A stretch of DNA of 43,967 bases, taken from the NCBI GenBank assembly GCA_910586215.1, contig CAJUGH010000033.1, forward strand, positions 1 through 43,967, read 5' to 3'. Shown here one piece after another: positions 33,339-41,714 of this stretch. Within the stretch, counting starts at the first letter, position 1. Each line of letters starts with the position of its first letter. The notes beneath the pieces are model-generated. The model made no database searches, had not been told where the DNA came from, and saw nothing but the letters and a program-made list of their open reading frames with translations. Made by a program: the position numbers and the translations under genes. This stretch comes from an uncultured Acetatifactor sp. GTDB taxonomy: Bacteria > Bacillota > Clostridia > Lachnospirales > Lachnospiraceae.

Positions 33339-35525
33339 TTATTTCTCCCTCACCATGCGCTTCTTGGTCACAAGCAGAACCACTGCTGCCAGAACCAGGA
33401 TGCTGCCGGTCACGTAGAAGATCGTGGTACCGATGCCACCAGTGGAAGGAAGGACAAGTCCGGACATATTAATAATGTTTGCACTATAAATACCAGTGAA
33501 AGTCGTGCCATTTACTTCCGTATCGGTTACACTAAATATCGGTTCATTTGCGTCTTCTTTTTTCGTTGTTGCATCTCCAACGCCCCAAGTACATTTCTCC
33601 TCACCAGTTACAATTTTCGAAGGATAGGTGCATGTGATCTGAAGCTTAAAGGGTGCAATTGTATTGAAGCCTGCAGGTGTGATTGTCTCCGTAATAACAT
33701 ATATACCCTCACCAAGCCCCTTGAACACAATATGACCGCTTGCATCAGATGTGCCAACCAAGGTAATCTTCTTCGTTACAGTTTCGTTCGCATCAGCAGT
33801 AACCTTGTTGAATCTTTTGAGTGTTGTATCGTCATCTTCATATTCATACATGTTTGCATTTGACTTTACAAGTACATATACAGTCTTGTCAGTATCGGTC
33901 TCCACCTTGTAAGGACGGTATATTACACCACCCACTGTCACTGTATCTGTTCCTTCGTAATCGCCCTCAGCCACCACATAACCTTTAGTTGCACCAGGTG
34001 TTTCTTCCATGTAGTCCGCAATAGGAGCTTGTGTTGTATACTTGCCATTCTTCAGAAGATACCATGTTCCATCTGTTGCTGGCTCAAACTTAACTCCACC
34101 CTTTAATGTTACCTGCGTATAGGTTCCTTCTAAAGTAAATTCTGCACCCGCCAAAGGAGTCGTCTCATTATCCTGTGTCTTGTAGATATCTACTACTGCT
34201 ACATAAGTTACGACAACACTATCAGGTGTTTCTCCCAGCGGATTTTCTGTTCTATCAGCCGGAATACCAGGTGTCTCCGGAGACGGATCAGGACGTTCCT
34301 CATTCGGGTCATTAGAATACTCTATCCTAAATGCATTAGGATTACCTTCCACGCCTACTTTTGCATCATCATTTACAGTAGCACTATAGGTAACACTAAT
34401 AGGAGCATTTACTGCATAGTCCTTTAAATTTGTAAAAGCAATTTCGAATGCAGCACCTGTTGCAGACCATGTAACATTTTTACCCACAAGGGTATACTCA
34501 TCATTGCTGCTGTCCTTCTCATACTGATAAAGTTTACCATCTACACCTACAACATAGGTCTCACCGTTAATTGTAGTATAGACATGATAATCCTCATTAC
34601 GTACCAGTGTTTCTACCGTTCCACCATTTTTCTTACCGGTTTCATCAATTGTAACTACCACATCATTGTTAAAATCCAAACCAGCGCTCATTTGATCCTT
34701 CATAATGAAGTAGTATGTCTTGTAGGCGCTATGATCCGGTACTACAGATGTCAGTCGGTAATTCACGCTCTCGCCAATTGCAGCAGTATTAGAATCACTT
34801 GTATTAAGTTGATCACCTGTAACGCCTTTAACAATATCCTTATCCCATGTAATGATGGTGTCCTTGCTTAACACATCCACATCTGCAACCACTTCCAGAA
34901 TGTAATCTGTAGATGCTGCCCCAACTGTAATACCATCATTATCACTGACAGTTCCTTTAACCTCGCTCTTGTCTTTGACCAGATAATAACCAGGTGCTGT
35001 AACCTTTATCTCATATACGTTATTTGTACCAGGCTGAGATACTGTTGTAGAGTCCTTGCCTTCTCCCTCAACAATATACTTACCTACAACATCCGCAAAC
35101 TTCTTGGCCTGCTCGGAATTATTTGTACATTTTGCCAGAATGCCTGCAACTTCACTTGCGGTCATAGTCACAGTAATGGGCGTTTTGACGCCGTCCACTT
35201 CTACTGCAATGTCGGCCTCTGCCAAGGCTTGCATCAACGTTTTTCCTTCAACAGTGCCTTCAGCATTAATTCCTTTACCCCACTTAATGTTGGAAAGAAC
35301 GTTTACAGTGCCTCCGTTACTCTCCTTTGTGGCCAACTCACCCTGGAAAACCTGGTATGCCACATACTTATGGTCGCTCGTCTTGCCTTGAATCGTGATG
35401 GTATACTCATTCTGATCAACTGCCTCAGGAGGAACAGGGAGTTCTGCTGCAAATGCAGTCAGTCCCATCCCCAAAACCATCATCATTGCCAGCACTACGC
35501 TGACTAACTTTCTCATACGCTTCAT
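33339..35525 (-). CDS. Major pilin subunit with LPSTG sorting signal
   Basis: A 728-residue exported pilin. Signal peptide (about 1-28), an N-terminal isopeptide-type fimbrial domain (about 30-230), then a domain with TIITWDKDIVKGV near residue 230 whose Lys is a candidate for pilus linkage, a further domain with the strand VVDIYKTQDNETTPLAGAEF (SpaA type), and the E-box YVITETITPAGF near residue 630. LPSTGG begins at residue 692, followed by a membrane segment and a KKRMVREK tail. AAGGGAG is upstream. The gene is visibly AT-richer than the genes on either side at 24-33 kb and 38-41 kb, suggesting recent replacement of pilin sequence. Confidence 0.9.
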   Translation of the reverse strand: MKRMRKLVSVVLAMMMVLGMGLTAFAAELPVPPEAVDQNEYTITIQGKTSDHKYVAYQVFQGELATKESNGGTVNVLSNIKWGKGINAEGTVEGKTLMQALAEADIAVEVDGVKTPITVTMTASEVAGILAKCTNNSEQAKKFADVVGKYIVEGEGKDSTTVSQPGTNNVYEIKVTAPGYYLVKDKSEVKGTVSDNDGITVGAASTDYILEVVADVDVLSKDTIITWDKDIVKGVTGDQLNTSDSNTAAIGESVNYRLTSVVPDHSAYKTYYFIMKDQMSAGLDFNNDVVVTIDETGKKNGGTVETLVRNEDYHVYTTINGETYVVGVDGKLYQYEKDSSNDEYTLVGKNVTWSATGAAFEIAFTNLKDYAVNAPISVTYSATVNDDAKVGVEGNPNAFRIEYSNDPNEERPDPSPETPGIPADRTENPLGETPDSVVVTYVAVVDIYKTQDNETTPLAGAEFTLEGTYTQVTLKGGVKFEPATDGTWYLLKNGKYTTQAPIADYMEETPGATKGYVVAEGDYEGTDTVTVGGVIYRPYKVETDTDKTVYVLVKSNANMYEYEDDDTTLKRFNKVTADANETVTKKITLVGTSDASGHIVFKGLGEGIYVITETITPAGFNTIAPFKLQITCTYPSKIVTGEEKCTWGVGDATTKKEDANEPIFSVTDTEVNGTTFTGIYSANIINMSGLVLPSTGGIGTTIFYVTGSILVLAAVVLLVTKKRMVREK

Positions 35526-35609
35526 AATCTTACTCTCCCTTCAATTTATTTTGATGCTTTTGAAGCTATGGTTTTAAAGTTTCACAAAACTGTGCTCCTT
35601 TTTCAGATC

Positions 35610-35633
35610 AAGGAGGATTCTTACGCCCTCCTT
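35610..35633 (-). promoter_or_regulatory. Hairpin around the stop codon of the adhesin gene
   Basis: On the minus strand AAGGAGG (35627-35633) pairs with CCTCCTT (35610-35616), with the TAA stop of the adhesin gene (35621-35623) in the loop. No T run follows. Its likely effect is on ribosome clearance or mRNA processing between adhesin and pilin; it also sequesters an AAGGAGG. Confidence 0.5.
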
Positions 35634-38600
35634 TCTCTGAATTTTTTTCTATACACCAGGCCTGCGCCAAACAGAATGCTTAAGACGCCTGCCAATGCAT
35701 ATAAGGTTGCGGTACCTGTACCACCGGTTTCGGGAAGTTCAAACTGGTAAAGATTGTTGTAATGAATTTTTTCCATCTGACCTTGCCCGCTCTTAATTAC
35801 CCCTGTGACTACTCTTTTATCCGTTGGATTCAAAGTTCCTCCGGTAATATCTGGCGTATATGGATTATCAAGGAGAACCTCCCAGTCCGGTGTCCCATCC
35901 TCTTTGTACTTTAATCTGTCCCCATCTTTCTGTGCAATTACTGGACCGACCTCTTCGATCCTATAATAGGCACCATCTGGCAGATAGCTTATGGTAATGT
36001 ATTCATCTGCCTTTAATGTAAAGCAGGCTCCATCCCATATTAATACATCATTGGAAACAAATTCTGTAACAGGATTTCCGTCTTCGTCTTTACGGACTTC
36101 TCCGTTCTCATCAAATAAGTACCTGCGCTTCTCATATGAGAAATTGTGCATTAGAGGAGTAGTCATATTCTTATCTTCGTAGAATCCAATTTTAAATCCA
36201 AACTCCCCGTCAGTCTCCGGACCGGTAACTTCCTTCTCTACCTGGAGTTGCCCTGTTGTCTGCTTCGGTGTGATAAACGATACAGACGGAAGGGTAAATT
36301 GCATCCAACAGGTAGATCCGGATGCTCCCCGCTCTGTGTAGAAGAAGGATAGTGTGTAGTGCCCTGTTGTTCCCTTCTCAATATAGTTCCACAGGTTTAC
36401 ATACTCACCAACCGCACCATGCACACCGCCGATGTCGCAGATAAGCTGACCGTCTACAGAACTTTTTTCAGTAACCGGATTTCCTTCCGCATCCAAAACC
36501 ACATTGCCGTTATTGTCCGTTTTTTTATTTTCGCCTTCTCCGTCCAGGAACACCCACATATCATCGTCCCCGTAGAAGATGTATTCCAGAGGGCCGATGT
36601 AATCCTCTGTTAAATCAAATTCAACTGTATACCACATGCCAAAGTAATGGTTGTGATTGCCCTTAGAAGGATCCGTCGAGTAATAGTCAGATTCTGGAGC
36701 TGGTAATTTTGTATTTGCATCCGTAAAGGTATAAAGTTTTTCCAAGTCCTCTGCACCGAACTTTAAATCATGACCATCACTACCAGCAGAACTTACATTA
36801 TCCAGCGGATAAAAGTTATTGGACCATAGAGTTCTTGTTTTGTTCCAGTTATCTCTACTTTGAAATTCATCTAAATTACTCGCAGAAGAATCTTTTCCAT
36901 TCTCAGTAACCTTTGAAGAAATCAAAGTATACGTATCCCCCATACGCCTAAAGGTGAGCGAGCCGTCATATTCTGTCTTGCCAGTCGCAGCCCCTTCATT
37001 AAACAGATTGGGAGCTTTCACACCACTAGCATATTGTAGCGTTCCATCTTTCTTCAGTTTAGTGACTAGGCCGAATGTACACCCGCTAAAAGTGCCTCCA
37101 TTTGTTTGGTTCAAAGTATTTCCATCCCAAATCAAGCTTCCCATACCTGTTTTTGCTAGGCCTTCACCATTACCAAAACCAAAATTCTGGTCTGCAAAAT
37201 TGCTATTGATACCCTGTTTATTTGTATACATGTACCATACATCACCACTATTATGAGCCACCGCTCCATTCCTTGGTATCAATGAACCAGCGGGATTGTT
37301 GTTTTTCATGGCGGTACTGTCATAAACCTTCCCGTCCGATATATCATAGTCATAGAACTTCATATTGTTAGACGGCGTGTCAGAAGTAAGCACATATATT
37401 AAATCTATAGCAGCTCCTTCTGTAATAAGGATGAATTTCTCTGAATGCCCCTCCACTGTTTCCTGTTTGTTCGTAAATGACCATTCTTTTGCATCCTTAT
37501 AACACTCATCTGTATGTTCATGCTGATCATTACAATTCAGATAGCATGCAGATGTATGTGTATGCTTTTGACTACAATTCAATTTACAGCAATCATAAGT
37601 TTCCTTCTTTCCATCTTTGTTTGTAATTTCAATCCTCACTAGTTTGTAATTTCCATTTTTTGCCAGTCTATCAACATACACTAGTCCCGGAGCCATAATA
37701 AACTCATAAGACTTTTTCTCATATACCTCCATTGTCTTACTCTCAGATGCAATTATACTCTTATCTCCTTTTAATTCCGTAGTAAGATACCAAACATGAA
37801 ATTTCTTTTTACCATTCTCTGTTTTCCAGTCTTCTCCATTAACTGGCATTTTCCCGTCTTCTGCTGTATCTGTATTGATAACTACCGGTTGTTTTGCATC
37901 ATCTCCATCTTTACTCTTTTTCACAATATCCAAGGTAGCCAGATACCTAACCGTAAATGTAGGGTTTGCCTGGCTGCTGGACATAACAGCAACGGTATTG
38001 TCCGTACCCTGGGCAACCATCTCATAGACCAATGGAACATCGGCTGTGGCCCTGCTCACCAAGGAAGTGCATACATTGTCCACCACAAGCCCATCTTCGC
38101 CCTGGGTAATATTACCACCGATCAAAGATACATCGCCACCCAGATCCGCAACATCTCCGGGTTCTATCTCTGCATCGTCAATGGCCATAACATTGGCTTC
38201 CCCACCTTCTGCAAACGCAATCAATGCTTCTGTAGGGGTTACTTCCATGGTTACTTTACAACCTGTCAAGTCCAGCTTCACATTCTCATAGGTCAGTCCA
38301 TAGGAAAGCACTTGGAGTGACAACAATTCATCCTCTGCACCAGTTTCTTCCGCATATGCGAGGGCGGCTTCATATTCCTCCGTATCCTCCCCCAGAGGCT
38401 CCACAACCGCTTCCAGATCCTCGCTGGTGACTTCGCCTTCTGTCCCGGTCTCAGCCGCTGCCTCCTGGCCTTCCCCGGATCCGGCCACTTGTGCATCACT
38501 ATCGCTGACGCTGGCATCCCCGCCGCTGACGCTTCCCTCGGCCTGGGCTTTGGCTTCCTGGATCTCCTCCTCTGTGGGCAGGGTTGCTTCCCCTTCCACA

Positions 38601-41353
38601 TGGAACTTCACGGTGAAGGCATCATCCTCATAAGTGAAGGTCTTATCCACGGTAACGGTCTTGGCAGGTACCTTCCACCCCAGGGCAACCTCGGAGAAGC
38701 TGTTCATCTGGAAGGTGGTGCTGTTTTTCTGTGCGTTGGTTCCTTCGATGCGCTCGTTACCTGCCTCGCCGAAGTGTACCACGGTCACAGGGCTGCCTTC
38801 TGCCATGCCGTTTTCATCCAGGAACTGTACGGTGATGGTCACAGGGGCTTCCGGCTCTACTTCTGCGCCTTCTGCGGTAAAGCCGATGCGCAGCAGGGCC
38901 TGCATGGTGTTCTCATCCCCTTCGCCCTGCATCTCCTGGTACTGGGCCGCACGCTGGGCGTAATATTCCTCATTGCCTTCCGCGGTAATGCGCTCTGCGA
39001 AGAGCACTGCCTCCTCCGGCAGGTTAGCTTCCTTCTTATTATAAGTGGCAGTGACGATGAAGTCAGCGCCCTTGAAGCTCTGTGTGATCTCAATGTCGGC
39101 TGCATCAATGATGCAGTCCTCTGTGTGTACGTGCTCTGCTACTTGCAGTTTCCCACATACCAGGGCGCCGTTCTCGTTCCTGCAGGCTGCCGTATGCTCA
39201 TGAACCTCTACCTCGGGCAGGGTGCAGGTCAGCACCATCACAGGTGTGTTCTCCTGTCCTTCCACAGGCTCCCCGCCTTCTGTGGCTTCTGCATTTTCCC
39301 CAGTACCAGCAGCTTCCTCAGATCCCTCAGCCTCTACAGGGGCTGCAGCTTCCTGGGTGTAGCATTCCGGGCCGTGCACATGGGGCACGATCTCCGGCAG
39401 GGTGCAGAGCAGCTTGCCGTCCAGGCCGTAGCACAGGGGGCCATGGGTGTGAAGTACATAGTCTGCCAGGCCACACTGGAGATTGCCGTCCTTGTCATAG
39501 CAGTCTGCCTCATGGATATGGATCTGAGACAGGCAGCCGTAACCAGGTTCCTCGAAGCACTCTTCGGTGTGAATGTGCTCTTCCAGGTTGCAGATCATAT
39601 TGCCTTCGCTGTCCTTGCAGGTATCCTGGTGGGTGTGGGCCGGTCTGCCACAGTATGCCACCACACTGGTGGTATCTGTCCAGGATACGGAAGGCTCTAT
39701 CCGGCAGGTGTCGTCATGGTCGTGGCGCAGTACTTCTATCTGGCCACAGGCCAGGACGCCGCGTACACCGTAGCATTCCTCTGTATGGGTGTGAAGTCCT
39801 TCGCCTTCTTCCCCTTCTGTGGTCTCCTCCCGCTCGGGCAGGGTGCAGATCAGTCTCTCATTCTTGTCATAGCAGGTCTCGCTGTGGCTGTGTACCCAGT
39901 AATCAGCCTTGCCGCAACGCAGGTTGCCTTCCAGGTCATAGCAGTCGTTGGTATGGACATGGATCTGTCCCGTGCAATAGTAGGTATTGGAAATGTAGCA
40001 TTCGTCTACATGGGTATGCTCTTCCAGGCCGCAGGTAAGGTTCCCGGCCTCGTCATAGCAGTCTGTGCCATGGATATGGACGGTGAGGCCGCAGTGAGGC
40101 TCCTTGTAGCAGTTGTCCGTATGCTTGTGCTCCGGGATCTCGCAGGTCAGTTCCCCTTCCTCATCATAGCAGCTTACGCCGTGGGTATGGCCCTGGATGC
40201 CGCAGAACACTTCCTGGTAACACCGGTCACCATGGGTATGCTCTTCTGCCTTGCAGACCAGCACTTCCCCATAGCACTCCTCAGTGTGGACGTGGGCAGC
40301 GCCTTCGGCATTGTCTTCTGCAGGAGCAGTCCCAGTGGCATCTGTGCCTTCCGTGGTGCCTTCTGCAGGGGTAGTTCCATTTGTATCTGTACCTGCCTGG
40401 GCAGATCCGGTGGTATCTGTGTCACCTGTGGTTCCTTCCGTGGAAGCAGACGCCTGGTCTCCGGTAGATGACGCAGCCTGGCTGTCCGCATTGCCGCCAT
40501 CTGCAGGAGTGGTGGTCCCCGCTGTCTGGGACACATCCGTGGAAGCCCCCTGGCCTTCTGCCACTGTAGTGCCTTCTTTCTGACCGCAGACTAATTTCTG
40601 GACAACCTGGTAGCAGGCATCACTGTGGGTATGGCCTGTGCTTTCCTCCTGGCCACAGGTGATCTGTTCTGTCTGACTTACAGTGTAGCAGGCATCACCA
40701 TGGGTATGGCCGGCACTTTCCTCCTGGCCGCAGGTGATCTGCTCTGTCCGGCTCACGGTATAGCAGCCATCCCCATGGCTGTGTTCCGTGCCGTCTGCCT
40801 GGGTGCCTTCTGTCAGGCCACAGGTCAGTTCCCTATTCTCCGTGATGGTCTTGCAGGCATCTGTATGGGTATGACCGGCGCTTTCCTCCTGGTCGCAGGT
40901 CAGTTCCCTGTTCTCCGTGATGGTCTTGCAGGCATCTGTATGGGTATGGCCGGCGCTTTCCTCCTGGCCGCAGGTCAGTTCCTTCTCCTCCACGTAACAG
41001 TTCTCGTCATGCTGGTGGGCAGTACCGGATGTGGTATCAGTTCCCTGGGAAGTGGTTCCTTCCGGCTTCTGGGAGACAGACTCCTGGCCGGCAGGATCCT
41101 GTGTATCAGAAGGAAGGGTCTCCAGGTCTGCATACTCGCAGATCAGTTCCCTGCTGTAGCACTCCTCGGTATGGGTATGCTCCTCCACGCCGCAGTAGGT
41201 ATCATTCACCAGGGTCTGCGCCGGTTTCGACAAGATATAGGCTGTGGCGATTACCACCACGGCGGCCAGGGCCGTCACAGTGACCTTCCACTGCCTGTGC
41301 TTATTCTTTTCCCCTAGATATTCACTTGCTTTCTTGAAGATAGAAGAATCCAT
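35621..41353 (-). CDS. Giant Cys/His-repeat adhesin with fibro-slime domain and LPETG anchor
   Basis: A 1910-residue surface protein. A cytosolic stub and a signal/membrane segment (about 22-41) lead to a region (about 54-745) with 24 copies of HxHx3C, most preceded by CxxxxH-type spacing (as in CGLEEHTHVDEC) and followed by LxCG-like strands; a 90-residue Thr/Gly/Asp-rich stretch breaks it at about 275-370. Two further copies lie at about 1265-1290. Then come beta-rich domains, a fibro-slime/PA14-like domain (about 1560-1700, YIFYGDDDMWVFLDG), a Cna-B/DUF5979-like domain, LPETGG (about 1873) and a membrane tail. AAGGAGG lies 7 nt upstream. It is most likely a pilus tip or cell-wall adhesin; the repeats may bind Zn or Cu or form disulfides. 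Confidence 0.88.
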   Translation of the reverse strand: MDSSIFKKASEYLGEKNKHRQWKVTVTALAAVVVIATAYILSKPAQTLVNDTYCGVEEHTHTEECYSRELICEYADLETLPSDTQDPAGQESVSQKPEGTTSQGTDTTSGTAHQHDENCYVEEKELTCGQEESAGHTHTDACKTITENRELTCDQEESAGHTHTDACKTITENRELTCGLTEGTQADGTEHSHGDGCYTVSRTEQITCGQEESAGHTHGDACYTVSQTEQITCGQEESTGHTHSDACYQVVQKLVCGQKEGTTVAEGQGASTDVSQTAGTTTPADGGNADSQAASSTGDQASASTEGTTGDTDTTGSAQAGTDTNGTTPAEGTTEGTDATGTAPAEDNAEGAAHVHTEECYGEVLVCKAEEHTHGDRCYQEVFCGIQGHTHGVSCYDEEGELTCEIPEHKHTDNCYKEPHCGLTVHIHGTDCYDEAGNLTCGLEEHTHVDECYISNTYYCTGQIHVHTNDCYDLEGNLRCGKADYWVHSHSETCYDKNERLICTLPEREETTEGEEGEGLHTHTEECYGVRGVLACGQIEVLRHDHDDTCRIEPSVSWTDTTSVVAYCGRPAHTHQDTCKDSEGNMICNLEEHIHTEECFEEPGYGCLSQIHIHEADCYDKDGNLQCGLADYVLHTHGPLCYGLDGKLLCTLPEIVPHVHGPECYTQEAAAPVEAEGSEEAAGTGENAEATEGGEPVEGQENTPVMVLTCTLPEVEVHEHTAACRNENGALVCGKLQVAEHVHTEDCIIDAADIEITQSFKGADFIVTATYNKKEANLPEEAVLFAERITAEGNEEYYAQRAAQYQEMQGEGDENTMQALLRIGFTAEGAEVEPEAPVTITVQFLDENGMAEGSPVTVVHFGEAGNERIEGTNAQKNSTTFQMNSFSEVALGWKVPAKTVTVDKTFTYEDDAFTVKFHVEGEATLPTEEEIQEAKAQAEGSVSGGDASVSDSDAQVAGSGEGQEAAAETGTEGEVTSEDLEAVVEPLGEDTEEYEAALAYAEETGAEDELLSLQVLSYGLTYENVKLDLTGCKVTMEVTPTEALIAFAEGGEANVMAIDDAEIEPGDVADLGGDVSLIGGNITQGEDGLVVDNVCTSLVSRATADVPLVYEMVAQGTDNTVAVMSSSQANPTFTVRYLATLDIVKKSKDGDDAKQPVVINTDTAEDGKMPVNGEDWKTENGKKKFHVWYLTTELKGDKSIIASESKTMEVYEKKSYEFIMAPGLVYVDRLAKNGNYKLVRIEITNKDGKKETYDCCKLNCSQKHTHTSACYLNCNDQHEHTDECYKDAKEWSFTNKQETVEGHSEKFILITEGAAIDLIYVLTSDTPSNNMKFYDYDISDGKVYDSTAMKNNNPAGSLIPRNGAVAHNSGDVWYMYTNKQGINSNFADQNFGFGNGEGLAKTGMGSLIWDGNTLNQTNGGTFSGCTFGLVTKLKKDGTLQYASGVKAPNLFNEGAATGKTEYDGSLTFRRMGDTYTLISSKVTENGKDSSASNLDEFQSRDNWNKTRTLWSNNFYPLDNVSSAGSDGHDLKFGAEDLEKLYTFTDANTKLPAPESDYYSTDPSKGNHNHYFGMWYTVEFDLTEDYIGPLEYIFYGDDDMWVFLDGEGENKKTDNNGNVVLDAEGNPVTEKSSVDGQLICDIGGVHGAVGEYVNLWNYIEKGTTGHYTLSFFYTERGASGSTCWMQFTLPSVSFITPKQTTGQLQVEKEVTGPETDGEFGFKIGFYEDKNMTTPLMHNFSYEKRRYLFDENGEVRKDEDGNPVTEFVSNDVLIWDGACFTLKADEYITISYLPDGAYYRIEEVGPVIAQKDGDRLKYKEDGTPDWEVLLDNPYTPDITGGTLNPTDKRVVTGVIKSGQGQMEKIHYNNLYQFELPETGGTGTATLYALAGVLSILFGAGLVYRKKFRERRA
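40821..40970 (-). repeat. 75-nt tandem repeats in the adhesin gene
   Basis: Two nearly identical 75-nt units (40821-40895 and 40896-40970), each encoding 25 residues around HTHTDACKTI, with one or two base changes between them. A more diverged 25-residue period continues through about 40610-40820. This is the most recently duplicated part of the Cys/His array. Confidence 0.85.
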
Positions 41354-41484
41354 CCGAATACCTCCTTATCCGCAGCAGCCCTGTCCGTCTGTCCCCCCGG
41401 GCCGTGCGTCCAAACAACACCTTACATCTCATTTCCTACTGCTCATTTATCTGAATTGATCTGTCTCAACTACTTTCTGATTCC

Positions 41485-41519
41485 ACTATACCTTATGCAG
41501 GGTTAATAAAACCGTTAAT
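41485..41519 (-). promoter_or_regulatory. Putative activator-dependent promoter of the pilus operon
   Basis: On the minus strand two 7-mers, ATTAACG and ATTAACC, lie 12 bp apart (41513-41519 and 41501-41507), and TATAGT (41485-41490) stands 9-10 bp after the second. There is no -35 match. The layout resembles sites of SARP/BTAD activators (direct repeats just before a -10), and a BTAD regulator gene is the next gene upstream. Confidence 0.45.
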
Positions 41520-41558
41520 TTTTCTTCCAATGCGTGTTTTCAATCTAAATTATAGTCC

Positions 41559-41712
41559 GTTCAGCCCGCGCCATTCGCAAAACCGCTCCTTCGGAGCTTT
41601 TCGCTGCTTACGCAGCTACTTTTTACTCATTAACGGGCGCTCCGCTCATGCTTCGCAGAATGTGCTCACTCATGCGAGCATGATTCGCCCATTTTGCGAA
41701 GCATGGCTGAAC
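41559..41712. repeat. Multi-stem intergenic element after the BTAD gene
   Basis: Ends GTTCAGCC (41559-41566) and GGCTGAAC (41705-41712) are inverted, and TTCGCAAAA pairs with TTTTGCGAA (41574-41582 with 41692-41700). Inner hairpins are GCTCC/GGAGC (41585-41597), GCTGC/GCAGC (41603-41616) and TGCTC/GAGCA (41663-41680), the last enclosed by GAAT/ATTC. It follows the BTAD stop codon by three bases on the minus strand, so it may end that transcript. No gene is seen in 41354-41714. Confidence 0.7.
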
Positions 41713-41714
41713 TT

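Noticed and set aside
38489..40471. Long plus-strand open frame (660 residues) opposite the adhesin repeats
   Set aside because: It mirrors the repetitive, GC-rich codons of the adhesin gene. The minus frame is continuous for 1910 residues with signal and LPETG tail, and the plus frame has no family pattern.
40610..40985. CRISPR-like array
   Set aside because: The repeats are 75-nt coding units without spacers, within an unbroken reading frame.
35621..41353. Zinc-finger DNA-binding protein
   Set aside because: Signal segment, LPETG anchor and surface-gene neighbours place the Cys/His repeats outside the cell.
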